64,000 nt of DNA, from the NCBI RefSeq assembly GCF_005222695.1, contig NZ_STGG01000058.1:1-64000 (forward strand), given 5' to 3'. The DNA is from Massilia sp. HP4. GTDB taxonomy: Bacteria > Pseudomonadota > Gammaproteobacteria > Burkholderiales > Burkholderiaceae_D. This document shows positions 1 through 8,059 of the stretch, one piece after another; position 1 is the first letter of the stretch; every line of letters starts with the position of its first letter. A program made the translations under genes and the position numbers. Below the pieces are notes generated by a model. It saw nothing but the letters and a program-made list of their open reading frames with translations. It was not told where the DNA came from and ran no database searches.

Positions 1-414
1 GATGAATCCTTCCAGCGCCCGCGACAGGTCGTCCACGACCCCGCTGCCATATGCCCGCTCGATCAAGGCGTACTGCTGCTCGATCAGCGGCGCGATCTCG
101 TCGATCAGCCTGTCCCCCTTCGGCGCCAGCCTCACCCAGATGCGGCGCTGGTCGGCCGCCACCCGCTGGCGCTCGACCAGGCCCAGTTCTTCCATGCGCG
201 ACAGCACGCCGGTCATGCTCGGACTGAGGATCTGGCACAGCTCGCACATCTCGCGCGGCTCCAGCTGCTCGTGCTCGTCCAGCACGCGCAAGATGCGCCA
301 TTGCTGCTCGGTCACGCCGAAATGGTTGAGGATGGGACGAAAATGCGACATCAGCGATTCGCGCGCTTTGAGGAAAAGCTGGGGCAGGTTGCGGTGAGTG
401 ATACGGCGGGCCAA
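1..414 (-). CDS. hpaR: MarR-family regulator, HpaR-like (3' end outside window)
   Basis: The reverse strand is open from 414 to the window edge, giving 138 codons. The protein resembles HpaR, the MarR-type repressor of homoprotocatechuate (aromatic) degradation. It has an N-terminal helix with LPQLFLKARES, then HFGVTEQQWRILRVL and a winged helix-turn-helix (LSPSMTGVLSRMEELGLVER, then DQRR in the wing). The start is taken as TTG at 414 because GGAG sits six bases upstream and no ATG fits the expected N-terminus. Known HpaR proteins are about 145 residues, so only a few C-terminal residues are missing. The divergent neighbour is a bestrophin, so the regulated catabolic genes are either beyond the left edge or absent. 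The family call is firm; the HpaR subfamily call is probable. Confidence 0.8.
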   Translation of the reverse strand, partial: MARRITHRNLPQLFLKARESLMSHFRPILNHFGVTEQQWRILRVLDEHEQLEPREMCELCQILSPSMTGVLSRMEELGLVERQRVAADQRRIWVRLAPKGDRLIDEIAPLIEQQYALIERAYGSGVVDDLSRALEGFI

Positions 415-486
415 TGCGTGCTCCGTGTTATTTAATTGTCTACATCAAGGAATGATCGCGCGAGCGCAAGCGCTTGACTGACTAAG

Positions 487-518
487 ATATTAGTGATTAA
501 CTGCGAATATATTAGTGA
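487..518. promoter_or_regulatory. Direct repeat ATATTAGTGA, possible MarR operator
   Basis: ATATTAGTGA occurs exactly at 487-496 and 509-518, a period of 22 bp. It lies in the intergenic stretch between the divergent hpaR-like gene and the bestrophin gene. Two-turn spacing and location suggest a protein-binding site, possibly for the MarR regulator. Function is inference. Confidence 0.4.
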
Positions 519-563
519 GTTTTCCTTGACTCCGTCTATTTTTCTGCGAATGCGGTCGAAACC

Positions 564-1505
564 GTGATTATCCGAGAGCGCCCTTCCGGGCTCAAGTTGT
601 TCCTCCTGTTGCGCGGCTCGGTCCTGCCCCGCATCCTGCCTACCCTGCTGGTCAATATCGCGGTGGCGACCCTTGTCACCTGGTCGCACGGCGACCTGTG
701 GGACCTCAAGATCACCCTCACCACGATTCCTTTCACCTTGATCGGCCTGCCGATCGCGATCTTCCTCGGCTTTCGCAACAACTCGGCCTATGACCGCTTC
801 TGGGAAGGCCGCAAGCTGTGGGGCGAACTGGTGCTGCGCTGCCGTAACCTGGCGCGCCAGGCCACCAGCCTGGTCGACGATCCGCGGCCTGCACTTGCAA
901 GCAATGGTTTGCAGGATACACGGGTCCGTATCATCTACCGCGCGATTGCATTCGTCCACGCGCTGCGCGACCACTTGCGCGACCAGCCGAGCGCGCCGAC
1001 TATCGCCAGCTTCCTGCTGCCGGACGAGGCCGAAGACGTGGCCCGCGCCAGCAACAAGCCCGACAGCCTGATGCGCCACATGGGCGACGACCTGCAGCGC
1101 TGCATCAGGGAAGGCCGCATCGAAGCCTGCCTGGCCGCCAATATCGACAACACCCTCTCAAGCCTGACCGCCGCCGCCGCGTCGTGCGAGCGCATCAAGA
1201 ATACGCCCGTCCCCTATTCGTACACGCTGCTGCTGCACCGCACCGCCTATATCTACTGCTTCCTGCTGCCCTTCGGCCTGGTCGACTCGATCGGCTTCAT
1301 GACGCCCTTCGTGGTCGCCATCGTGGCCTATACCTTCTTTGGCCTGGACGCGCTGGGCGACGAGCTCGAAGAGCCGTTCGGCACCGAGCCCAACGACCTG
1401 CCGCTGGACGCCATGTGCCGCGCCATCGAGATCGACCTGCGCAATGCGCTGCGCGACGAACACGTGCCGCCGCCGCTGCAGCCGGTCGACTACTGCCTGA
1501 CCTGA
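564..1505 (+). CDS. Bestrophin family (UPF0187) membrane protein
   Basis: This 313-residue protein belongs to the bacterial bestrophin-like family of pentameric inner-membrane ion channels. It starts at GTG with the usual N-terminus IIRERPSGLKLFLLLRGSVLP. A hydrophobic segment and the family hallmark FLGFRNNSAYDRFWEGRKLWG (residues about 70-90) follow. The second half has hydrophobic segments around YIYCFLLPFGLVDSIG and TPFVVAIVAYTFFGLDALG, and then EEPFGTEPNDLPLDAMCR, a signature near the C-terminus. There is no strong ribosome-binding site, but no better start exists in frame. Known bacterial members conduct cations and eukaryotic ones conduct anions; selectivity here cannot be read. It is probably a single-gene unit. 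Confidence 0.85.
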   Translation: MIIRERPSGLKLFLLLRGSVLPRILPTLLVNIAVATLVTWSHGDLWDLKITLTTIPFTLIGLPIAIFLGFRNNSAYDRFWEGRKLWGELVLRCRNLARQATSLVDDPRPALASNGLQDTRVRIIYRAIAFVHALRDHLRDQPSAPTIASFLLPDEAEDVARASNKPDSLMRHMGDDLQRCIREGRIEACLAANIDNTLSSLTAAAASCERIKNTPVPYSYTLLLHRTAYIYCFLLPFGLVDSIGFMTPFVVAIVAYTFFGLDALGDELEEPFGTEPNDLPLDAMCRAIEIDLRNALRDEHVPPPLQPVDYCLT

Positions 1506-1558
1506 TACCGACGACAGAAAACCAGAAGCCGTACACAGTCCGAACCTGAGGAGAAGCC

Positions 1559-3076
1559 ATGCACCACGATCACCACCTTGCCCACGACCGCGTCCGCCTG
1601 CCGCAGCTGCGCGAACGCATCACCAGCGCCGCCCGCGCAGCCGAATGGATCCAGGACGGCATGACCGTCGGCACCAGCGGCTTTACCCGCGCCGGCGACG
1701 CCAAGGCGGTGCCGCTGGCGCTGGCCGAACGCGCGCGCACCGCGCCGCTGGCGATCACCCTGATCACCGGCGCCTCGCTCGGCGGCGAGACCGACGCAGC
1801 GCTGACCCAGGCCGGCGTGCTGGCGCGCCGCATGCCCTTCCAGACCGACCCTACCCTGCGCGCCGCGATCAACCGCGGCGAAGTCATGTTCACCGACCAG
1901 CACCTGTCCGAGACGGTCGAGCTGCTGCGCACGCGCCAGATCGCGCCGGTCGACGTCGCCATCATCGAGGCGATCGCGATCACCGAGAGCGGCGCCATCA
2001 TCCCGACCACCTCGGTCGGCAACAGCGCCAGCTTTGCGATCCTGGCCGACAAGGTGATCGTCGAGATCAACCTCTCCCAATCGCCGGCGCTGGAAGGCCT
2101 GCACGACATCTTCATCCCGAAGCACCGCCCGCAGCGCGAACCGATGCCGCTCATGAACGTCAGCGACCGCATCGGCACGACGGCGATCGCGATCCCGCCC
2201 GAGAAGATCGTGGCCATCGTCATGACCGAGAAACACGACAGCGCTTCCACCATCGGGGCGGCGGACGCCGACACGGCGGCGATTGCCGGCCACCTGACCG
2301 GTTTCTTCAATGCCGAAATCGCCGCCGGCCGCCTGACCGACAAGCTGATGCCGATCCAGGCCGGCATCGGCACCATCGCCAACGCCGTGCTGGCCGGCCT
2401 GATCGACGGGCCGTTCAAGGGCCTGACGATGTATTCCGAAGTGCTGCAGGATTCGACCTTCGACCTGTTCGACGCCGGCAAGCTCGATTTCGCTTCCGGT
2501 TCGTCGATCACGCTGTCCGAGGAAAAAGGCCGGCAGGTATTCGCCGACCTGGAAAAATACAAGGACCGCCTGGTGCTGCGCCCGCAAGAGGTGAGCAACC
2601 ATCCCGAGGTCATCCGCCGCCTGGGGCTCATCGCCATCAATACGGCGCTCGAGTTCGACATCTACGGCAATATTAACTCGACCCATGTGGGCGGCACCCA
2701 CATGATGAACGGCATCGGCGGCTCGGGCGACTTCGCGCGCAACGCCTATCTGTCGGTGTTCGCGACCAAGTCGACCGCCAAGGGCGGCAGGATCTCGAGC
2801 ATCGTGCCGATGGTCTCGCACGTCGACCATACCGAGCACGATGTCGACATCGTGGTGACCGAAGTCGGCCTGGCCGACCTGCGCGGCCTGGCCCCGCGTG
2901 AGCGGGCACAGTGCATCATCGAGCACTGCGTGGCCGAGCCTTACAGGCAGATGCTGCGCGACTACGTTCAAGAGGCGAACCAGGGCGGCGGCCACACGCC
3001 ACACGTGCTGGAGAAAGCGTATTCGTGGCACGTGCGCTATCGCGAAACCGGTTCGATGTTGCCAAACGCCGCGTAA
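1559..3076 (+). CDS. Acetyl-CoA hydrolase/transferase family, succinate CoA-transferase
   Basis: This 505-residue enzyme is of the class I CoA-transferase type and most likely transfers CoA between succinyl-CoA and acetate or propionate. The N-terminal half carries GTSGFTRAGDAKAVP. The C-terminal half has GIGTIANAVLAGL, then MYSEVLQD with Glu294, which matches the catalytic glutamate that forms the glutamyl-CoA intermediate in AarC-type enzymes. It then has FASGSSI and the long conserved block around INTALEFDIYGNINSTHVGG and MNGIGGSGDFARN. A strong ribosome-binding site (GAGGAG) precedes ATG 1559. The gene meets the next one tail to tail with only two bases between. The exact acyl donor is not resolved by sequence alone. 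Confidence 0.88.
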   Translation: MHHDHHLAHDRVRLPQLRERITSAARAAEWIQDGMTVGTSGFTRAGDAKAVPLALAERARTAPLAITLITGASLGGETDAALTQAGVLARRMPFQTDPTLRAAINRGEVMFTDQHLSETVELLRTRQIAPVDVAIIEAIAITESGAIIPTTSVGNSASFAILADKVIVEINLSQSPALEGLHDIFIPKHRPQREPMPLMNVSDRIGTTAIAIPPEKIVAIVMTEKHDSASTIGAADADTAAIAGHLTGFFNAEIAAGRLTDKLMPIQAGIGTIANAVLAGLIDGPFKGLTMYSEVLQDSTFDLFDAGKLDFASGSSITLSEEKGRQVFADLEKYKDRLVLRPQEVSNHPEVIRRLGLIAINTALEFDIYGNINSTHVGGTHMMNGIGGSGDFARNAYLSVFATKSTAKGGRISSIVPMVSHVDHTEHDVDIVVTEVGLADLRGLAPRERAQCIIEHCVAEPYRQMLRDYVQEANQGGGHTPHVLEKAYSWHVRYRETGSMLPNAA

Positions 3077-3078
3077 GG

Positions 3079-3918
3079 TCAGCTCGCCGTCGGCACGGTC
3101 CTGGCCAGGCCCTTCGCGCGCGCATCCTTGATCAGCGCGCGCACCGTCTTGTCGGCCGCCTTGCTCTCGCGCTCCATTTCCTTGCCCAGCTCGCCCATGC
3201 GCTTGCCCAGCTTTTCCATCGGCTGGTTGGCGATTTCCATCTGGCGGCCGATGTCTTCCATCGAGGCGCGCTGCTGGCGCGCCTGCGGGCCGTTATAGGC
3301 TTCGCCGATGCGCTCGCCGGCGTCGGACATGCGCTTGCCGGTCTCGGCCATCTTCTGCTGGATGATCCGGCGCTCCGCATCGTCGCGTGCCGCCGCCATC
3401 TGCCGGCTCAGCAAGTCCATATGCTTGCTCAGCGCCTGCATGCCGTCATCGACTTCACGCATATCGCGCTCGCTCGGCAAATTGGCCGGCCTGGCCGCTG
3501 CGCGCTCCATGTCGCGGCCGAGCGCTTCCATTTTCTTGCCGTGCTTTTCCATGTCCTTGCCATGGACCTTCATCAGCTCGCCCAGCCGGTCGAGCGGCGC
3601 CCAGGCGGCGCGCGCCCGCTTGAGCGTGTCGGGATCCTGGATCACATAGCTGCGGCCGCCTTCGCGGAACCAGATGAATTCGCCGTCGATGGCGCGCTGG
3701 GCGGCGCGCACGTCGTCCCAGTCGTCGCTGCTGCCGCTGATGTCGAAGCTGCCGGACGTGCCGCGCACCAGGGCGTACGGCTCGTCCGCCGCCGCCACGC
3801 GCACCACGCGCGCCTTGCCATCGGCCGCCGCCTGGGTCGGCACGGCGAAAGCGGCCATGGCGGCCAGGCCGAGAAGCGGAAGCGCCAGCTTCCATTGAGG
3901 CGTTGCGGTGCGTGACAT
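3079..3918 (-). CDS. Secreted/periplasmic coiled-coil protein of unknown function
   Basis: This 279-residue protein has an N-terminal signal peptide (WKLALPLLGLAAMAAF, then AVPTQAAA). A short region reads SGSFDISGSSDDWDDVRAAQ and FIWFREGGRSYVIQD, and a long charged helix follows. The helix contains several copies of a Met/Gly/Lys motif, for example MEKHGKKMEALGRDME, MAETGKRMSDAGERIGE and MEKLGKRMGELGKEME, and predicts coiled coil. ATG 3918 was chosen because GGAG lies eight bases upstream and the signal peptide starts there; a longer upstream reading has no such support. Proteins with this FREGG-then-Met-rich-helix layout occur beside RNA polymerase ECF and anti-sigma genes in some bacteria, but no such genes are seen here. 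Function unknown. Confidence 0.75.
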   Translation of the reverse strand: MSRTATPQWKLALPLLGLAAMAAFAVPTQAAADGKARVVRVAAADEPYALVRGTSGSFDISGSSDDWDDVRAAQRAIDGEFIWFREGGRSYVIQDPDTLKRARAAWAPLDRLGELMKVHGKDMEKHGKKMEALGRDMERAAARPANLPSERDMREVDDGMQALSKHMDLLSRQMAAARDDAERRIIQQKMAETGKRMSDAGERIGEAYNGPQARQQRASMEDIGRQMEIANQPMEKLGKRMGELGKEMERESKAADKTVRALIKDARAKGLARTVPTAS

Positions 3919-4129
3919 GGATTTGTCTCCAGTGAGGAGCCGGGCGCAGCCGGCGATGGAAACACTGTAGACAATCCGATATGCGCCGCCCAGCGCGCTG
4001 CGACAGACGGTCGAAATCGTGGAGCAGGCGGTAAAGACGCCGTCAGAACAACAGCGCGGCCCGAAGGCCGCACTGGGTATGCATATGCGATGCACATGCG
4101 ACGGGCCGAGCGGCCCGCCAAGGATGGCG

Positions 4130-5236
4130 TTAGTACACCACCACCGAACGGATCGACTCGCCCGACTTCATCAGGTCGAAACCTTCGTTGATGCGGTCCA
4201 GCGGCAGGTGGTGGGTGATCAGGTCGTCGATATTGATCTTGTTTTCCATATACCAGTCGACGATCTTCGGCACGTCGGTACGACCGCGCGCGCCGCCGAA
4301 GGCCGAACCCTTCCACTCGCGGCCCGTCACCAGCTGGAACGGACGGGTCGAGATCTCTTGCCCGGCCGCCGCCACGCCGATGATGATCGACTGGCCCCAA
4401 CCCTTGTGGCAGCACTCCAGCGCCTGGCGCATGGTGTTGACGTTGCCCACGCACTCGAAGCTGTAGTCGGCGCCGCCGTCGGTCAGCCCGATGATCGTGT
4501 CGACGACATTCTCGACCTTGGTCGGGTTGATGAAGTGGGTCATGCCGAACTTGCGCGCCATGGCTTCGCGTTCCGGGTTCAGGTCGACGCCGATGATCTT
4601 GTCGGCGCCTACCATCCTGGCCGCCTGGATCACGTTCAGGCCAATGCCGCCCAGGCCGAACACGACCACGTTGGCGCCCGCTTCGACCTTGGCGGTGAAG
4701 ATCACGGCGCCGATGCCGGTGGTGACGCCGCAACCGATATAGCAAATCTTGTCGAACGGCGCGTCATTGCGCACCTTGGCCAGGGCGATCTCGGGAACCA
4801 CGATGTAGTTCGAGAAGGTCGAGGTGCCCATGTAGTGGTAGATCGGCTGGCCGTCCAGCGAGAAGCGGCTGGTAGCATCAGGCATCAGGCCACGGCCCTG
4901 GGTCGAGCGGATCGCCTGGCACAGGTTGGTCTTTTGCGACAGGCAGAATTTGCACTGGCGGCATTCCGGCGTATACAACGGGATCACATGATCGTCTTTA
5001 CGCAGGCTGGTCACGCCGGGACCGACGTCAACCACCACGCCCGCGCCTTCATGGCCCAGGATGGCCGGGAAGATGCCTTCGGGATCGGCGCCCGACAGCG
5101 TGTAGTAGTCGGTATGGCAGATGCCGGTGGCCTTGACCTCGACCAGTACTTCGCCGGCCTTCGGGCCTTCGAGCTCGACTTCCTCGATCGTGAGCGGATG
5201 GCCCGCCTTCCATGCAATTGCTGCCTTTGTTTTCAT
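4130..5236 (-). CDS. frmA: S-(hydroxymethyl)glutathione dehydrogenase / class III alcohol dehydrogenase
   Basis: This 368-residue zinc-dependent dehydrogenase oxidises S-hydroxymethylglutathione, the spontaneous adduct of formaldehyde and glutathione, to S-formylglutathione. The length matches the family. Visible features are the catalytic zinc ligands Cys40 (GICHTDYYT) and His62 (GHEGAG), and the structural zinc loop with four cysteines (ECRQCKFCLSQKTNLC). The Rossmann motif is FGLGGIGLNVIQ, and the class III signature EVLVEVKATGICHTD is present. ATG 5236 gives the canonical MKTKAAIAWKAG start. No S-formylglutathione hydrolase or FrmR repressor lies next to it in this window. It probably acts in the cytoplasm in formaldehyde and S-nitrosoglutathione detoxification. 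Confidence 0.93.
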   Translation of the reverse strand: MKTKAAIAWKAGHPLTIEEVELEGPKAGEVLVEVKATGICHTDYYTLSGADPEGIFPAILGHEGAGVVVDVGPGVTSLRKDDHVIPLYTPECRQCKFCLSQKTNLCQAIRSTQGRGLMPDATSRFSLDGQPIYHYMGTSTFSNYIVVPEIALAKVRNDAPFDKICYIGCGVTTGIGAVIFTAKVEAGANVVVFGLGGIGLNVIQAARMVGADKIIGVDLNPEREAMARKFGMTHFINPTKVENVVDTIIGLTDGGADYSFECVGNVNTMRQALECCHKGWGQSIIIGVAAAGQEISTRPFQLVTGREWKGSAFGGARGRTDVPKIVDWYMENKINIDDLITHHLPLDRINEGFDLMKSGESIRSVVVY

Positions 5237-5421
5237 GTCGTATTCCCGTTGCTTGAAGAAAAGCGCGTCCATGAGCGCGCCGCAAAGGTGACATGATAAC
5301 AAGCTTGTAAAATCGTGTGCGGGTGCGGCCTGTTAATCGTTCGTCAACAGACGCTGGCGCCGGGGTATCCGATCGGTTACCATCCATCCCTGCACCTTTG
5401 CAGGGCTTATTGGAGAACACC

Positions 5422-6033
5422 ATGCCCGATTCCGCGAAGGTGCGCGCCGCGCACCTCGACGCCCCGCCCGCGCGACCTGACCTTCTCGCGCTCGACCTGT
5501 CCCTTGCCTTTCCCGCTGCGTTGCGGCCCACGGTTGCCGCGCTGACCGACGACGCGGGCTGGCGTCCCGAGATACGCCACTATACGTATCAGGTCATGCT
5601 CGGCGGCGACACGCTGACGATTCCGGTGCGGCTCTACGTCGATCGCGGCCTGCTATGGGACGACGCCGGCCGCGACGCCACCGGGCGCGCGATTGCATGG
5701 TGCCTCGGCACCCGCCACCACAACGGCTATGTGCGTGAAGGATGCCTGGCCCGGATGCTGGCCGCGCCGCAAGCATGGATGGCGCCGTTCATCGTGCACC
5801 TGGTCGGCGAATACGTGATCGAGATCGTGCAGCGCATCGAGGCGGCGCTGCCGGGATTCGCGCCGGAGATGCGGGCGCCGCTTGCCGTCTTCATACGCGA
5901 GAACCCGCGCTACCTGGACACGATCGAGCGCAGGACGATCAGCTACCGGTTCCGGGGCGGGCCTCCGCCGCTGACGGACTATCCGGGCAAGCGCGTCATG
6001 GCATTTCTTCGCGCGCTGGGCCGGCAAGCGTAA
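5422..6033 (+). CDS. Conserved hypothetical protein
   Basis: This 203-residue soluble protein has no family I recognise. ATG 5422 has TGGAG ten bases upstream. A central stretch reads TYQVMLGGDTLTIPVRLYVD, then WCLGTRHHNGYVREGCLARM, and VHLVGEYVIEIVQRIEAALP. The C-terminus has YRFRGGPPPLTDYPGKR. There is no signal peptide or membrane segment. A 7-bp stem (CCCTGCA, loop of four, TGCAGGG, 5388-5405) lies just upstream. The last 38 bases overlap the convergent acetyltransferase gene. The reading frame shows the strong third-position GC bias of its neighbours, so it is very likely a real gene. Confidence 0.7.
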   Translation: MPDSAKVRAAHLDAPPARPDLLALDLSLAFPAALRPTVAALTDDAGWRPEIRHYTYQVMLGGDTLTIPVRLYVDRGLLWDDAGRDATGRAIAWCLGTRHHNGYVREGCLARMLAAPQAWMAPFIVHLVGEYVIEIVQRIEAALPGFAPEMRAPLAVFIRENPRYLDTIERRTISYRFRGGPPPLTDYPGKRVMAFLRALGRQA

Positions 6034-6538
6034 GGCGCATCCGCTGCTCCATCAACTCCGAACCCGGCCGCAAGGGTTCGCGCACGCCGGCCTCGACGAA
6101 GCCGGCGCGCTCGTACAGGCGAACGGCCTCGGCATTGGTGCAGGTCACGCCCAGTTGCAGCGCCTGCGCGCCGCGCCCGGTGGCCCAACACACGGCCTCA
6201 TCGAGCAAGGCGCCGGCCACGCCCTGCCCGCGCGCCTCTGGCGCCACCCACATCTGGAACAGGTTGACGATGGAACGATCGTCGGCATCCTCCTTGGCCC
6301 AGGCCAGGCCGATGAGCTCGCCGTTCGCCTCGGCCGCCAACGCGCGGTCGATGCCGGACGTGGTCGAGCGCGCCAGCCGTGCAGCCCAGGTCTCGGGCGC
6401 CAGCGCTTCTTCGGCGGCCAGCGTGCTGCCAAAGGCGTCCGGCGCATCGGCCAGCGCGCGCAGGCGGATCGCGCGGTAGGCCGGCCATTCCTCGGCGGTG
6501 AATGGCCGGATGATGAAACCTGCAGCAAGGCGGGCCAT
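5996..6538 (-). CDS. GNAT family N-acetyltransferase
   Basis: This 180-residue protein has the GCN5-related acetyltransferase fold. The N-terminal strand is FIIRPFTAEEWPAYRAIRLRAL. The acetyl-CoA pyrophosphate-binding motif is MWVAPEARGQGVAGALLDEA, with the R/Q-x-x-G-x-G/A pattern as RGQGVA. Motif B is LGVTCTNAEAVRLYERAGFVE. ATG 6538 is preceded by CAGGAG at the right distance. The substrate cannot be inferred: many such enzymes acetylate small molecules or ribosomal proteins. The 3' end overlaps the convergent upstream gene by 38 bp. Confidence 0.85.
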   Translation of the reverse strand: MARLAAGFIIRPFTAEEWPAYRAIRLRALADAPDAFGSTLAAEEALAPETWAARLARSTTSGIDRALAAEANGELIGLAWAKEDADDRSIVNLFQMWVAPEARGQGVAGALLDEAVCWATGRGAQALQLGVTCTNAEAVRLYERAGFVEAGVREPLRPGSELMEQRMRLTLAGPAREEMP

Positions 6539-6656
6539 GGCGGGCTCCTGTTTATCGTTGGAAAACAATTTTATCAGGCGATATCTGCTTCCTTGTCGAG
6601 CGCCGCGGGTTGATGACAATTGGTATATTCAAGCCCCTGACCGAGGAGCGTTTTCC

Positions 6657-7010
6657 ATGTCCGAACTGAACAAGAACATCCTGCAACAGGCCAACGCCGC
6701 CGTGAGCCGCGGCGACAACGAAGACTTCCTGTCGTTCTGCACCGACGACCTCGTCTGGTCGACGGTCGGCGGCGAAACCCTGCATGGCAAGGAAGCGGTG
6801 CGCGCCTGGATGGTGGACGGCTATGCCGAGCCGCCTGCGTTCACGGTGCGCGAGCTGGTCGCTGAAGGCGATCTCGTCGTCGCCCTGGGCGACATCGAAT
6901 CGAAGGACGAGCAAGGCAAGACGGTGCGGAACGCCTATAGCGATGTCTGGCGCTTCCGCGACGGCAAGATGGCCGAGCTGCGCGCCTTCGTCGTGCCGGT
7001 CGACGCTTGA
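6657..7010 (+). CDS. Nuclear transport factor 2 (SnoaL-like) family protein
   Basis: This 117-residue protein has the cone-shaped NTF2-like fold signature. It has a first helix ILQQANAAVSRGDNEDFLSF, a strand CTDDLVWSTVGGETLHGKEAVRAWM, and C-terminal strands ending VWRFRDGKMAELRAF. A GAGGAG ribosome-binding site precedes ATG 6657. Relatives include ketosteroid isomerase-like enzymes and non-catalytic binding proteins, so no reaction can be assigned. It stands alone between the acetyltransferase gene and the AraC-type regulator gene. Confidence 0.8.
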   Translation: MSELNKNILQQANAAVSRGDNEDFLSFCTDDLVWSTVGGETLHGKEAVRAWMVDGYAEPPAFTVRELVAEGDLVVALGDIESKDEQGKTVRNAYSDVWRFRDGKMAELRAFVVPVDA

Positions 7011-7129
7011 AGCACGACGGATCGAGACGGGCGATCCCGGGTGCGGGCTAGCCACTACCGAGTCATCGAGCTGGCCTGGCAATCTCGTCCCGATGCCGTA
7101 TCGTCGATCCCGGTCGAGTGTCATCCCAC

Positions 7130-7900
7130 CTATGGGCGCCTGCCGAAGTACTTTGCTGGAGTTGCCCCCAGCGTCGCTTTGAACATCGATACAAAACTGC
7201 TCGGGTTCTCGTATCCGATCGCTGCTGCCACCACGCCCACCGGTTCGCCATTGGCCAGACGCTCGAGTGCAAGCAGAAGACGCAGGTTGCGACGCCAGAC
7301 CCCGAAGCCCAGGCCTGCTTCCGCGCAGAACAGGCGGTCGAGCGTGCGTTCGCTCGCGCCTACACGCCGTGCTATGTCTTTTAGCGATAGCCGGTTTTCC
7401 GGATCGCCGCGCGCGATCAGTGCCGCTTTTACAGCACGGGTATCGCGAGGCTCAGGCAAATAGAAACCGTCTTCCTTCAGCAATACCAGCTGGTCCAGCA
7501 ATACGCTTGCCAGGCGCGCCGAATGACTCCCTGGAGCGTAGTCCCATGGCGCTACGACGACTGTGAGAATCAGTTCACGTACCAGGGCGGACACATGAAG
7601 CACCGTACACCGCGTCCAGGCCGGCATGCCCTCCATGTCCTGCCGTACGTAGACAGTACGGAGCGAAATAGGCCGCATATGCGAAAACTTGTGGGCCACG
7701 CCGGGTGGGATCCACAACGCGCGCTGTGGCGGCAAGACCCAGCATCCGTGAGATGAGGTAACCGTCATTGCACCGCGTACCGCGTACATGATCTGTCCGA
7801 ATCCGTCATGGACGTGAATCTCTTCCGTGCCAGGCGGGTACTCATGCGATAGCCCAATCACCGGCGCTGTCGCGGATTCGGGTCGCCTTGCCTCTATCAT
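7130..7900 (-). CDS. AraC-family transcriptional regulator with cupin sensor domain
   Basis: This 256-residue regulator has an N-terminal cupin (EEIHVHDGFGQIMYAVRGAMTV, WVLPPQRALWIPPGVAHKF) and a C-terminal double helix-turn-helix. The DNA-binding part contains LSLKDIARRVGASERTLDRLF, then VGVVAAAIGYENPSSFVSMFKATLG. The architecture resembles NimR/YeaM-type regulators, which usually control a divergent efflux gene. Here the divergent gene is instead a dxr paralogue. AAGGAGG lies four bases before ATG 7900. Three copies of ATTGTCGAA in the shared upstream region are the likely binding sites. The ligand is unknown. Confidence 0.88.
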   Translation of the reverse strand: MIEARRPESATAPVIGLSHEYPPGTEEIHVHDGFGQIMYAVRGAMTVTSSHGCWVLPPQRALWIPPGVAHKFSHMRPISLRTVYVRQDMEGMPAWTRCTVLHVSALVRELILTVVVAPWDYAPGSHSARLASVLLDQLVLLKEDGFYLPEPRDTRAVKAALIARGDPENRLSLKDIARRVGASERTLDRLFCAEAGLGFGVWRRNLRLLLALERLANGEPVGVVAAAIGYENPSSFVSMFKATLGATPAKYFGRRP

Positions 7901-7963
7901 CGCTCCTCCTTGAGGCCACTAGATTACCCGTGCGCGGATCCCGCTGCAGACGACGCCGGCCGA

Positions 7964-8053
7964 ATTGTCGAATGAACAGCAATGATTGTCGAAAGACCGT
8001 TATTCAACGCGGATAGAACGCGGCAATAATCGATGTGCCATGTTTTCGACAAT
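7964..8053. promoter_or_regulatory. Three ATTGTCGAA boxes, likely AraC-type operator
   Basis: ATTGTCGAA occurs at 7964-7972 and again at 7985-7993, exactly 21 bp apart in direct orientation, with GA and C matches continuing past the core. Its exact reverse complement TTCGACAAT occurs at 8045-8053, just before the dxr start. Two direct half-sites 21 bp apart fit AraC-family binding. The sites lie between the AraC gene and dxr, so autoregulation and control of dxr-lipA are both plausible. Confidence 0.55.
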
Positions 8054-8059
8054 ACCCAT

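Noticed and set aside
1490..3031. Long reverse-strand open frame opposite the CoA-transferase gene
   Set aside because: It is composed of arginine/histidine/aspartate-rich low-complexity sequence typical of the antisense frame of a GC-rich gene, and the forward frame has a clear family match.
2911..3915. Long forward frame opposite the coiled-coil protein gene
   Set aside because: The reverse-strand frame has a signal peptide, ribosome-binding site and regular helix; the forward one is low-complexity shadow.
4056..4071. Hairpin GCGGCC-loop-GGCCGC downstream of frmA
   Set aside because: It has no T-run on either strand, so I did not call it a terminator; GC-rich chance pairing is likely.
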